NCBI RefSeq assembly: GCF_027571385.1
Contig: NZ_CP085636.1
Location: 5,504,501 to 5,568,500 of the forward strand
Direction of reading: 5' to 3'
Source: Shewanella sp. MTB7
GTDB taxonomy: Bacteria; Pseudomonadota; Gammaproteobacteria; Enterobacterales; Shewanellaceae
Length of the DNA stretch: 64,000 nt
This document shows, piece by piece, positions 8,314 through 17,171 of this stretch. Below the pieces are notes generated by a model that saw only the letters and a program-made list of their open reading frames with translations, was not told where the DNA came from and ran no database searches. Position numbers and translations under genes: made by a program. Within the stretch, counting starts at the first letter, position 1, and each line of letters begins with the position of its first letter.

Positions 8314-9402
8314 CTATTTTTTGTAGGAGGCGCTTAGGTGTAGACGGTATCGGCTGGGACTAATCCCATACCAGAGATGAAATGCTCGGGTAAAGTTACT
8401 TAAACAGGTATAACCGAGCTTATCGGCCAATTGAGTCACACTTAGCTCACTATTTCCCAGATAATAATGCGCCAGCTCCTTACGTTTATCTTGCAATAAC
8501 AGCCTAAAATTGGTGCCCTCTAATTGCAGGTATCGACTCAAGGTTCGCTCACTGATGTTATAGATTTTTGCCGCTTTAGCAGCCGTTGGATCACCAACAA
8601 CTAGCATTGCATGTATCGCCTGATAGGTCTTCTCTCTCCATGTAAGCGCCTGCATCTGATGTAAATATTGGCGCACTTGATGCTCGTTCTCTGCCGCCAA
8701 TTTAGGATCTGCCATCACAGTGGACTTTTCAAGCATACCTCTGTCCATCCACATACAGTTTTCCTGTTTGTTAAATGAGACTTTGACCTTAAAGCACGCC
8801 ACCCAAGGAGTAGGATCTTTTGGCTCTGCTCGCATCAAGTCGACACGGTGAATAAAGCTGGAGTCACCTATCATCAAGTCACCGTGGTGCATCAAGGTGG
8901 CAAAAAATGCATCTATTGCCATATGACTAATATCAACCCCATCAAGAGGTGTAATAGTGAAACCTAGCAACTGAGGCGTTCGCTGTAACTTGATGCTGGC
9001 TGAGTTACTCACCAACGCATAGTAACTAGGTAACCTCTCAAAAGCTAAAGCTAAGGTATCAGAGGTCATCATCAGACGCCCCAGAGCCCTAAAATGCATT
9101 GGGTAGGCATACTGACCCACCCTTAGACCAAATGAAGCCGACTGTGTCGCAACTTCGACACCATGCCAAAACCGAGTCATCAAATCGATGGGAACGCGAG
9201 AATCCGGATCCGATTCTAACTGAGCCAAGGACAAACCTGCATCTTCAAATATCGCGCTAGGCTCTATACCCGAAGCATTTAAGCTTCGCGCTACGGCTAA
9301 TGACCAAGCTGCAATGGTTGTATATTTGGCTTCAGTTGATCTTGTCTCATGTTCTGATAACACTGAAACCAAGTTCTCCGGAATAGATCCCCCAAACTTC
9401 AT
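8314..9402 (-). CDS. AraC-family transcriptional regulator
   Basis: A 362-residue regulator with a C-terminal HTH_18 domain (about residues 255-350: SERTLSRYLQLEG, then LADKLGYTCLSNFTRAFHLWYG and the closing SPSRYR). The N-terminal 200 residues fit the arabinose-binding-like regulatory domain of the OruR/ArgR-like AraC group. It lies about 110 bases upstream of the alkyl-sulfatase gene on the same strand and is the obvious candidate to control it. It starts three bases from the end of the upstream acetyltransferase gene, suggesting co-transcription. Confidence 0.88.
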   Translation of the reverse strand: MKFGGSIPENLVSVLSEHETRSTEAKYTTIAAWSLAVARSLNASGIEPSAIFEDAGLSLAQLESDPDSRVPIDLMTRFWHGVEVATQSASFGLRVGQYAYPMHFRALGRLMMTSDTLALAFERLPSYYALVSNSASIKLQRTPQLLGFTITPLDGVDISHMAIDAFFATLMHHGDLMIGDSSFIHRVDLMRAEPKDPTPWVACFKVKVSFNKQENCMWMDRGMLEKSTVMADPKLAAENEHQVRQYLHQMQALTWREKTYQAIHAMLVVGDPTAAKAAKIYNISERTLSRYLQLEGTNFRLLLQDKRKELAHYYLGNSELSVTQLADKLGYTCLSNFTRAFHLWYGISPSRYRLHLSASYKK

Positions 9403-9405
9403 AAG

Positions 9406-9840
9406 CTAAGCTGGAGCACGTAACATATGAAACTCATCTTCATCCTCAGCTACTAAAGTAAACCCTAAGCGTAAATAGAGTTCTTTAGCCGGATTAGCTT
9501 TCAATACAGTGAGCTCAATCGGTTTACCACTACTCATCGACCACTCGATAACCCGACCCAGTACCATCTTACCTAAACCATAACCCTGATGAGCAGGTGA
9601 GATTTGGATCTGCATGATCTCAAACTTGTCACTCTCCTCGCGAAACTTCAATGTCCCAACTCTCTCTTGCTGACAGATGATCAGATGTGAGCAATCATAA
9701 GCCTCATCGAGCCGAGACAGATGCTCCGCTTGAGTCAAGAATATTCCCGCTTCCTCTAAGTGATCCACCATAGTCAAAAGCCTCAGTGTTAATAAAAAAT
9801 CACGATCCTCGGATCCAGCCTTAACCAGCCCAAAATCCAT
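9406..9840 (-). CDS. GNAT-family N-acetyltransferase
   Basis: Cytoplasmic 144-residue acetyl-CoA-dependent acetyltransferase. The motif A region reads ISPAHQGYGLGKMVLGRVIEW, containing the Q-x-x-G-x-G/A acetyl-CoA pyrophosphate loop, and motif B ends LYLRLGF. The substrate is unknown. It ends three bases before the AraC gene begins, so the two probably share a transcript. Confidence 0.85.
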   Translation of the reverse strand: MDFGLVKAGSEDRDFLLTLRLLTMVDHLEEAGIFLTQAEHLSRLDEAYDCSHLIICQQERVGTLKFREESDKFEIMQIQISPAHQGYGLGKMVLGRVIEWSMSSGKPIELTVLKANPAKELYLRLGFTLVAEDEDEFHMLRAPA

Positions 9841-10316
9841 TCGGTTTCACTCCCTATTGTGCAAATGTTATCCATTATATTTAGGCTATCAGTTTTGCGT
9901 TTACATTTCTCCCTTGTAATTTTCAACCAACCTAAACCAAAAAAGAAAATATAGAATAAACAGAGCTTCATATGAATACTACACCCTAGTAGCACCCACA
10001 AGCAGTAAACAACACTAAAAACACCGAAAGAAATGACTATGTCATATATACAAAATTTCATTACTCAAAGATTAAGTATAAGAAAAAAGTAAAAATAACA
10101 AATTAATCACCATCAAAAATAAAAACAACACATCAACGTAACTAGATGTTATTAATGAATATAAAAGCAAACATATAAAAATAATCTTTATAGATAATTT
10201 ATTTTCTTTACTTCTGATTAAAATGAGAATACATTCGCAAAAAATAACCATTCGTTGGTTAATCACGACTTACACCACCAAAGACACCTAGACTAGTTAA
10301 AAACAAGTTAAAGGGG
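9841..10316. other. AT-rich intergenic region, no gene supported
   Basis: Very AT-rich DNA between a leftward acetyltransferase and a rightward permease gene. Two short leftward frames (90 and 64 codons) are low-complexity hydrophobic readings of AT-rich DNA, and one overlaps the acetyltransferase. It must hold both divergent promoters, which I cannot place confidently. Confidence 0.5.
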
Positions 10317-11495
10317 ATGAATGTGACAATTAACACTAATGAAACAAACAAAAATAGCACGTTCGTCCCAGTAGCAGGGCTATCGTTTTTCGCTGTGGCT
10401 TCCGGCTTTTTAATGAGCCTAATCCCACTATCGTTATCCTCTTTCGGACTTGATGATTCACTTGTGCCATGGCTTGCCAGTATCTTTTACTTTGGTCTGC
10501 TTATCGGTGCAACTTGCATAGAAAGTATCGTTGCAAAAACCGGACACAGAATTGCATTCATCCTGTTTTTGGCCTTACTGATCTCGACCATAGTCTTGAT
10601 GTTATGCTTTCCAAGTGCTGGAACTTGGTTACTGGCTCGATTTATTGCAGGTTTTGCTGTTGCTGGTATATTCGTTGTCGTCGAGTCTTGGCTACTGATG
10701 GCGGATAACGCGAAACAGAGGGCTAAACGTTTAGGCCTATACATGACCTCTCTTTATGGCGGCAGCGCCTTAGGTCAGCTGGGTATAGGTCCTGTTGGAA
10801 TCAATGGGGTATTACCTTACTTATGTGTGCTCGTGCTATTAATGCTAGCAATATTGCCTCCTTTATTGATAAAAAAAGGGCAGCCTAAAAACGAGCATAA
10901 TCAGAAAATGAAGTTTCGTGAAATAAAGAAACTTAGCCGCCCTGCAATGCTCGGTTGTCTAGTTTCAGGACTGTTACTTGGGCCTATATACGGAATAATG
11001 CCTGTTTATATTACCAATCAGGTGGGCTCAGCAGAGCAAACTGGTATATTGATGGCTACCATCATTTTGGGTGGCATGTTAGTGCAACCACTAGTGAGCT
11101 ATTTATCGCCTAAGATGAGTAAAAGTTTGCTGATGGCACTTTTTTGTCTGTTCGGTACACTGGCTATAATAGGCATTTTAGAGTCACACTCATTTATGGT
11201 ACTCACTGCAAGTTACCTATTGTTGGGCGCTTGTAGTTTCGCGATATACCCAATAGCTATCACACTCGCTTGTGATGCAATAGCAATGGAAAAAATCGTC
11301 TCAGCAACTGAGATAATGTTATTGAGCTACAGTATCGGCTCAGTGTTTGGTCCCTTGTTGGCATCGAATCTATCGGATTCTCCCAATGCATTGATCTTCT
11401 ATTTAGGCGGTTGTTTAGCGACGACTTGCCTCTATATGTTTATCAAGAGTGTTGAAAAGATCCACACTGGTCAGACACCTATTCCAGGCGCTTAA
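10317..11495 (+). CDS. MFS transporter, YcaD-like
   Basis: Inner-membrane permease of about 390 residues with 12 hydrophobic segments. The segments RFIAGFAVAGIFVVVESWL and NAKQRAKRLGLYM resemble the YcaD-like MFS group, whose substrates are mostly unknown. GGGG abuts the ATG at 10317 directly, so a GTG at 10323, six bases from the same Shine-Dalgarno sequence, is the likelier start. It is monocistronic, with a strong terminator right after it. Confidence 0.85.
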   Translation: MNVTINTNETNKNSTFVPVAGLSFFAVASGFLMSLIPLSLSSFGLDDSLVPWLASIFYFGLLIGATCIESIVAKTGHRIAFILFLALLISTIVLMLCFPSAGTWLLARFIAGFAVAGIFVVVESWLLMADNAKQRAKRLGLYMTSLYGGSALGQLGIGPVGINGVLPYLCVLVLLMLAILPPLLIKKGQPKNEHNQKMKFREIKKLSRPAMLGCLVSGLLLGPIYGIMPVYITNQVGSAEQTGILMATIILGGMLVQPLVSYLSPKMSKSLLMALFCLFGTLAIIGILESHSFMVLTASYLLLGACSFAIYPIAITLACDAIAMEKIVSATEIMLLSYSIGSVFGPLLASNLSDSPNALIFYLGGCLATTCLYMFIKSVEKIHTGQTPIPGA

Positions 11496-11503
11496 CCCTA
11501 AAA

Positions 11504-11526
11504 GGAGGCTTTCAGCCTCCTTTTTT
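11504..11526 (+). terminator. Intrinsic terminator
   Basis: Stem ggaggct/agcctcc (11504-11510, 11514-11520) with a 3-nt loop and a run of six T residues, nine bases after the permease stop codon. Confidence 0.92.
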
Positions 11527-11792
11527 ATATCCCATTTTTATGCCTCTACATTTAGAGCCAATACCTCGCTATCTCGCCTACTCATAAACAGTGCAAATGT
11601 AGTAGCAGTGCAAATCCAAGTCTCACTATTGCAACACGCAACCAAATCCAAATTTTTAACCAACTGATAAATAAACTGATCTTTTTTGGTTCGAAAATTG
11701 CCTTATCTAACTATCAGAAGATGCAAATTGCGCTAGAAAAAAATGTTCGAATGTAATGAGCAAGTACATAAATAAAGCGGTAGGTAACAATT

Positions 11793-12170
11793 ATGAATCA
11801 ACATGAATTTCCAGATTTCGACACCTTGATGAAAATGGCAAAAAATAATCCTGAAAAACTTGATAATTTACTTAGGGATGAGATCAATCAGGTGATAGGC
11901 AGTGCATCGGAAGAGCATCATCATCGTCTAAGGGGCTTGCAGTTTCAAGTTGATGCCCAGCGAATATTAGCTAAAAACCCGATGGATGCCTGTATCCGTA
12001 TTTCACAGATGATGCACAGATCTTTAGGTAAGTTGCATATGACACTTAATGAGTTTTCCGAACAGCATGATCACAGCAACTGGGCATTAAATGACTTGTC
12101 AGATAAACAACACGATGTCAGTGATATTATTTACTTTGAGCGAAGTAAACACTCACCTGAAGCAACATAA
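11793..12170 (+). CDS. DUF3135 family protein
   Basis: A 125-residue soluble protein of unknown function matching the DUF3135 pattern of Vibrio and Shewanella: an N-terminal FPDFDTLMKMAKNNPEKL segment, then a helical core with RGLQFQVDAQR and ISQMMHRSLGKL. It is rich in His and Met, with no signal peptide or membrane segment. It stands alone with its own promoter region; about 300 bases without a gene precede it. Confidence 0.8.
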   Translation: MNQHEFPDFDTLMKMAKNNPEKLDNLLRDEINQVIGSASEEHHHRLRGLQFQVDAQRILAKNPMDACIRISQMMHRSLGKLHMTLNEFSEQHDHSNWALNDLSDKQHDVSDIIYFERSKHSPEAT

Positions 12171-12572
12171 TTTTTTATCATTGTCTAAAAGCGGGTAAAC
12201 ATTGGAACACTTTTGCCCGACTTAACCACAAGCTAGTAGTGCTATTGGGAGGTTTAATGATGTGGTGAAACTTTAACTCATGTCAATTTATCATCAAGCT
12301 GAACACATCACGTACTATTCGCTAAAGCCCTTTCCAATCTCTTCCCACTTTAATAAGTTCACCCTCTCATTTTTATTACTTTTCTACACTTAAAACAAAA
12401 TTAGTTACACAAAATAAGTAGCATTCATATTATTGACTATAATTTGGACAGGTACAGGAAGGAAAGACGTTATAAAACCTAAAATACCTGCGCAATTAAG
12501 AAGAAATAACCGACATTGAGATGTCATCACTATTTTCCTTTAAGCATGATACAGATTAAGAGGTAACCAGAT
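12171..12572. other. Intergenic region with likely promoter
   Basis: No gene seen. A TATAAT hexamer at 12438-12443 could be the -10 element for the chemoreceptor gene, but no convincing -35 lies at the right distance. An imperfect stem after 12185 (agcgggtaaa with ttttgcccg) may end the DUF3135 transcript. Confidence 0.3.
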
Positions 12573-14069
12573 ATGGCCGGGTTTATAAAAAATTTCTTTT
12601 CTTCATCAAAGACCCCATCTGCAACCGATGAAGCACAAAATGAACTTAGAAATAAGCAGATGCAGGAGGCTATCTCTGCTGCGGGGAGCCAAGCTGTTGA
12701 AAAAGTTCTGGGTCAATCTGTAGATTCTGTGATCATGATAGATGGCCAAAATATCGTCACTTTTATCAATGATGCTGCGATGAAAATGTGGGGATACCGC
12801 AAAGAAGAGGTGATCGGGAAAAACGTAAAAATGTTAGTCCCTAAAGAGCTCCAATCCCAGCATGATGGCTTTGTTAACAAAAATCGGCGTACCCGTGAAG
12901 ATGTTATTGTGGGAACCAGTCGTGATGTTGAGCTTGTGCGTAAAGATGGCTCTAAGGTATGGATTAATTTAGCTCTCTCCAGATTAGATAATGAAGGTGA
13001 GGTTGGTTACGTTGGTTTTGCACGGGATATTAGTGCACAACGTCAGGCTAGTGAAACCATGCAACAAGTACTTGAGCAAGCTCTCGATGGAGTTATCACC
13101 ATAGATACTCATAATATCGTCACATTTATGAATCCGGCAGCTGAAAGTTTATGGGGCATATCCAGGGAAGATGTCATAGGTAAAAATGTAAAGATGTTGG
13201 TTCCTAATGAGTTAAAAGCCAGTCATGACACTTTAGTCAATGCTAATCGTAATACAGGCATTAATAAAATAGTCGGTACCAGTCGAGATCTGGACTTAAT
13301 CCGACCCGATGGCCGAACCATTCAAGCTAATCTTTCTCTCTGTAAAATAAAGGTAGGTGGTCAGATAGGTTATACCGCCTTTGTGCGTGACATTACCGAG
13401 AATAAGCTGGCACAAGAAGCAATAGATCAGACCTTGGAGCAGGCCTTAGACAGCGTAGTTTCTATTAATGAGCACAATATCGTGACCATGTTCAATAAAG
13501 CAGCAGAAGAACTGTGGGGTTATAAACGTGATGAAGTTATTGGTAAAAATGTCAAAATGTTAGTGCCATTAGAACTGCAGGCAAACCATGACAATTTAGT
13601 CAATGCAAACAGAAATACCGGTATAAATAAAATTGTCGGCACCGTTAGAGAAGTCCCCATTTTTTGTAAAGATGGCGGTAAAAAATGGGGTTCACTCTCA
13701 CTCTCTAAGGTTGAGGTCAGTGGGCGAATTTTATACACAGCCTTCCTTCGCGACGTAACTGAAGAGGTCGAGATGCGCGATGGTATGAATGAAATTATGG
13801 CCAATGTGGCTAAATCCAGCAGCGAGATTGCCGATATCGCTAAAGTTATCGATGGGATATCCAACCAAACTAACCTACTCGCCCTCAATGCCGCCATCGA
13901 AGCCGCGCGTGCCGGAGAGCATGGACGAGGATTCGCGGTCGTTGCTGATGAGGTTCGCCAATTGGCATCTCGTTCATCTGAATCAGTGACAGAAATAAAC
14001 AAACTGTCTGAAGAGACTCAGCGATTCTTGCAAGATTTAGCCAGAAACCTCAAACTCGACCAAATATAA
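12573..14069 (+). CDS. Soluble PAS-PAS-PAS methyl-accepting chemotaxis protein
   Basis: A cytoplasmic receptor of 498 residues with no membrane segment. Three PAS domains lie at about residues 45-160, 165-285 and 287-400. Each carries a near-identical GKNVKMLVP helix, and the second and third share [14 protein letters not shown], so the domains arose by recent internal duplication. The C-terminal part (about 405-485) holds the MCP hairpin tip, with [19 protein letters not shown] and [13 protein letters not shown]. The signalling domain is short and stops soon after the tip, so full methylation helices are absent. Aer-type sensing of redox or oxygen through a PAS cofactor is possible but unproven. 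Confidence 0.9.
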   Translation: MAGFIKNFFSSSKTPSATDEAQNELRNKQMQEAISAAGSQAVEKVLGQSVDSVIMIDGQNIVTFINDAAMKMWGYRKEEVIGKNVKMLVPKELQSQHDGFVNKNRRTREDVIVGTSRDVELVRKDGSKVWINLALSRLDNEGEVGYVGFARDISAQRQASETMQQVLEQALDGVITIDTHNIVTFMNPAAESLWGISREDVIGKNVKMLVPNELKASHDTLVNANRNTGINKIVGTSRDLDLIRPDGRTIQANLSLCKIKVGGQIGYTAFVRDITENKLAQEAIDQTLEQALDSVVSINEHNIVTMFNKAAEELWGYKRDEVIGKNVKMLVPLELQANHDNLVNANRNTGINKIVGTVREVPIFCKDGGKKWGSLSLSKVEVSGRILYTAFLRDVTEEVEMRDGMNEIMANVAKSSSEIADIAKVIDGISNQTNLLALNAAIEAARAGEHGRGFAVVADEVRQLASRSSESVTEINKLSEETQRFLQDLARNLKLDQI

Positions 14070-14080
14070 TGAATTAAAAT

Positions 14081-14117
14081 AAAACACCTCTCACTTTATT
14101 CAAGTGAGAGGTGTTTT
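14081..14117. terminator. Bidirectional terminator
   Basis: Perfect 16-bp stem (aaaacacctctcactt and its complement at 14102-14117) with a 5-nt loop and A/T runs on both sides. It lies just after the rightward chemoreceptor gene and close to the end of the leftward ppnP gene. Confidence 0.88.
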
Positions 14118-14172
14118 ATTAAAAAATCAACTGCTAACTAAAGTTTCGCAGCTTACCCATTTATAATTAACA

Positions 14173-14454
14173 TTAGCCATATATACACAAGTAAGCCGTT
14201 TGAATAGAAACTTTCACCTGAAACTTAGCGTCACCAACCACATCAAATTTATCGCCAGCATTGAAAGTCTGCCATTCATCACTTCCAGGCAAAAGCACAG
14301 TCAATGCGCCCGATAGCACCTGCATCACTTCAGGCTTAGCAGTACCAAATTCATACACTCCCGCTTCCATCACACCTACAGAAGCAGGCTTACCTTCGCC
14401 TTGAAAACCAATCGACTTAACTTGCCCTTCAAAATACTCATTTACGGCTAACAT
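14173..14454 (-). CDS. ppnP: Pyrimidine/purine nucleoside phosphorylase
   Basis: A 93-residue cupin-fold enzyme of the PpnP/YaiE (DUF1255) family, splitting nucleosides with phosphate to base and ribose 1-phosphate. Family segments are visible: [13 protein letters not shown] at the start, [16 protein letters not shown], and the closing YLCIY. The start at 14454 (MLAVNEYF) gives the standard length and has AAAGAG upstream; the frame extends 15 codons further without similarity. It is a single gene. Confidence 0.92.
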   Translation of the reverse strand: MLAVNEYFEGQVKSIGFQGEGKPASVGVMEAGVYEFGTAKPEVMQVLSGALTVLLPGSDEWQTFNAGDKFDVVGDAKFQVKVSIQTAYLCIYG

Positions 14455-14524
14455 CTTATTTCTCTTTAATAGAATAAATTTCCCCGCAAGATATACCACA
14501 AAAGGCTCAATATGGTTTCACTAT

Positions 14525-15316
14525 TTAACTTTTAATGAACTTATAGATAAACCTGTCCGTTTTGCCACGAGTCTCATCTTCGAACACATTTATCGCCTTG
14601 TTATCGTCAGGATTCTTCAAGTAAAAAGCTTCCTCAACTAACCTAAAACCCGCCTCTTTCATCTGATACTTGACGATGTTTGAGTCAATTCTATGCACTG
14701 AATTTGGTGCGTCATAACCTGAACCTCTTACAGCCTCATGATCAATGATGATAAATACACCATCATCTTTCAACGACGCCCTAACCTTTGCCAGCGCTGC
14801 CTTATGATCGACGGCCTGTTGACGAAACTCAGTTTTCTTACCGGTTTTGTCATCCACATTATAGGTAAAGAAAAGGTCATGATAATTTAAGGCGGTAAAG
14901 GCAATATCGATACTTTTGTCGGGAATGTCCATATCAGCAATATCGATTTTGTCGAAACGAACCACATTATTTAAGCGATTATCTTTGGTACGCTCTATGA
15001 TACGTTTTTCAGCAAAACGCCATATCACATTGTCATTTTGAGCATAAACCTTTCCTGTCGGGCCTACTGCCATCGAGAAGAGCTCTGAATACCAACCTCC
15101 GCCAGCAAACAGATCCAAAATATGATCGCCACTTTCCACACTGGCAAATTGCATCACCTTTGCGGGTTTACGTGCATCATCCCGCTCACTGTCTTTTGCA
15201 GGGCGATCACTGCTCACTAATATTTCATTCAATTCACTTAACGACAAAGGAGCGGCGTCTACAGTCGTCAAACTCGCCCCTACTATCAAACCAGCTAACA
15301 TTGGTAATCTCATCAT
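14525..15316 (-). CDS. Exported class I SAM-methyltransferase-like protein
   Basis: A 263-residue protein starting with a typical Sec signal (MLAGLIVGASLTTVDAA), then a Rossmann methyltransferase domain: motif I VESGDHILDLFAGGGWYSE, a VYAQN acidic strand and a late IIIDHEAVRGSG strand. It resembles the predicted periplasmic methyltransferases of COG4798. A periplasmic location is hard to reconcile with S-adenosylmethionine supply, so the domain may bind another ligand. It stands alone, upstream of ppnP on the same strand. Confidence 0.85.
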   Translation of the reverse strand: MMRLPMLAGLIVGASLTTVDAAPLSLSELNEILVSSDRPAKDSERDDARKPAKVMQFASVESGDHILDLFAGGGWYSELFSMAVGPTGKVYAQNDNVIWRFAEKRIIERTKDNRLNNVVRFDKIDIADMDIPDKSIDIAFTALNYHDLFFTYNVDDKTGKKTEFRQQAVDHKAALAKVRASLKDDGVFIIIDHEAVRGSGYDAPNSVHRIDSNIVKYQMKEAGFRLVEEAFYLKNPDDNKAINVFEDETRGKTDRFIYKFIKS

Positions 15317-15712
15317 TATCCCTTAACCTGTTAAGTTGTGATTTGGATCTCTACTCTCAGCAACTTACCAGCAAAATCCCAAAGCAGGGATAAGCTTTAC
15401 GCTGACCAATTGTTACAGAGCGTTACAAACAAGCCAAACCACATCCTCCATAGAGTACAACTTGCAGTAATCTCTGACATAAAATAATAAGCCTACCGCT
15501 ACAGACCTTAATAAGTGCGCCCAAGACATTTAATCGATATCTACAACTGTGTGCTTCATCACGCTTTGAGCTCTTTCTCACTAATAACATCCTGGATAAA
15601 TGTATATTGAAAATGCTCAACATAAGCTTGATACTTTCGAGCTTTTTTCACCTTAAATTTTTACCCTAAATAAACAATTTTATTCAAAAAATAATTCAAT
15701 TAGAGAGTAACG
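15317..15712. other. Divergent intergenic region
   Basis: About 400 bases between the leftward methyltransferase and the rightward PLP-enzyme gene. No convincing gene; a leftward 66-codon frame is not supported. It must hold two divergent promoters. GAGAGTAACG precedes the ATG at 15713 and serves as ribosome binding site. Confidence 0.4.
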
Positions 15713-17101
15713 ATGAATAATGATAATAAAGATGTCGCATCAGGTTTAAACCGTCGAAATTTTTTGAAAACCTCGACTGGATTAGTGCTTGCAGGTGCTG
15801 GCACTATGATGTTTCCATCAATCGCCGCAGCTAAAGGAGATGGAGAAGGGGTTACCCAGTTTAAAGGCCATCATTCCGACAGTAAATTGTGGAGAAAAGT
15901 ACGTAAGGAATTTGTATTAAATAAGCGCACTACTTACATGAACGTGGGCACCTCTGGCTCGATGCCGAAAAGCATTTTAAAGTCTTACGCTCGTAGCAAT
16001 GAGATGATCTCAGCTAATCCTTGGCAGAGCAATGTGCCAACAATTGAACTGGCTAAGCAGGTCGCTCCAGGCTTTGGTGCCGATGATCACGAACTCGTAT
16101 TAAACCGTAATACCACTGATGGTATGAACTCCATAATTAACGGCTTGCAGTTCGAAGACGGCGATGTCATTTTATCGACTCACCATGAGCATCCTGCTGT
16201 AACAATACCGCTTAAACACGTAAGTGAACGCTATGGTGTTGAAGTCGTCGAAGTTGAGATCCCTGTATATACCGGCGAGAACGAGATCTCAGAAGATGAC
16301 TTTGTTAACGCATTTGCCGATGCTGTCGCTGAATACGGTAGCCGAGTTCGTTTGATTGTTTTCTCTCATGTGACCTACACCACGGGAACCACCTTACCGG
16401 CTAAGCGTATTTGTAAAGAAGTCGCTATTCCAAATCGTATACCGACACTCATTGACGGTGCCCATACTCCGGGTATGTTTAATCTCAACTTCCACGACAT
16501 TGACTGCGATTTCTACTCAGGGGCTGGCCATAAATGGCAGTGTGGCCCAGGCGCAACTGGGATCCTGTATGTACGTGATAATGCCCAGCGTTTAGCCGAG
16601 TTTTGGAATGACCGTGAAACACCACTTTGGTGCATAAACTCATCCTCTTCCTCGACTGCACTGCAAGCTAAGTTGCAGTCTATTGGTCAAGATAACTACC
16701 CAGCTAAGCAAGCGTTAGCCGATTGTTGCGCTATGTGGGAAGAGATTGGCAGAGATGTGATTGAAGAGCGAGTGCTGGATCTCAGCGAGCTATGTAAAGA
16801 GGAGTTATTCGACACCTTCCCGTTTGCCAGCTTCTATGCACCTAATATCCGTGAGCTATCAAGCGGTTTAACCACCTTTAACCCCTTTTATGACCAATAC
16901 GACGGCGAGTTATTAACCGAATTTCGCGATCGTCTACATGAAGAGTATGGCTATATTGTGCGCACGACCTCTTTCTATAACAAAAAAGAGGATATGCAAA
17001 AAATCCACACTATCCGGATCTCGACCCACCTCTTCCATGATGAAGATGATGTCGAAGGATTAGTCAAAGCGATGAAACGTCTATACCGAAAAATGTCGTA
17101 A
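15713..17101 (+). CDS. Tat-exported class V aminotransferase-fold PLP enzyme
   Basis: A 462-residue isopenicillin-N-epimerase-like enzyme. The N-terminus carries a twin-arginine signal (NRRNFLKTS, then a hydrophobic stretch ending IAAAKG), so it is predicted to be exported folded with its cofactor. The PLP site is visible: the lysine in SGAGHKWQCGPGATG and an upstream DGAHTPG aspartate segment. Related proteins include cysteine desulfurases and epimerases; the substrate here cannot be assigned. The gene is monocistronic, with a terminator directly after it. Confidence 0.88.
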   Translation: MNNDNKDVASGLNRRNFLKTSTGLVLAGAGTMMFPSIAAAKGDGEGVTQFKGHHSDSKLWRKVRKEFVLNKRTTYMNVGTSGSMPKSILKSYARSNEMISANPWQSNVPTIELAKQVAPGFGADDHELVLNRNTTDGMNSIINGLQFEDGDVILSTHHEHPAVTIPLKHVSERYGVEVVEVEIPVYTGENEISEDDFVNAFADAVAEYGSRVRLIVFSHVTYTTGTTLPAKRICKEVAIPNRIPTLIDGAHTPGMFNLNFHDIDCDFYSGAGHKWQCGPGATGILYVRDNAQRLAEFWNDRETPLWCINSSSSSTALQAKLQSIGQDNYPAKQALADCCAMWEEIGRDVIEERVLDLSELCKEELFDTFPFASFYAPNIRELSSGLTTFNPFYDQYDGELLTEFRDRLHEEYGYIVRTTSFYNKKEDMQKIHTIRISTHLFHDEDDVEGLVKAMKRLYRKMS

Positions 17102-17125
17102 TCAATACCTATATTAACTCATAAA

Positions 17126-17158
17126 AAAACGGCTTTGAGGCATCCTCAAGGCCGTTTT
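17126..17158 (+). terminator. Intrinsic terminator
   Basis: Stem of about 15 bp (aaaacggctttgagg with cctcaaggccgtttt, one G-U pair) and a 3-nt loop. A and T runs flank it, so it may serve the converging genes on both strands. Confidence 0.85.
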
Positions 17159-17171
17159 CTATCTAGTTCTT

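Noticed and set aside
9789..10266. Two leftward hydrophobic frames (90 and 64 codons) in the AT-rich gap
   Set aside because: The first overlaps the acetyltransferase in another frame. Both are low-complexity Ile/Leu/Phe readings of AT-rich DNA without ribosome binding sites.
15423..15623. 66-codon leftward frame in the divergent gap
   Set aside because: No similarity, no good start context, and a position inside a region that must hold two promoters.
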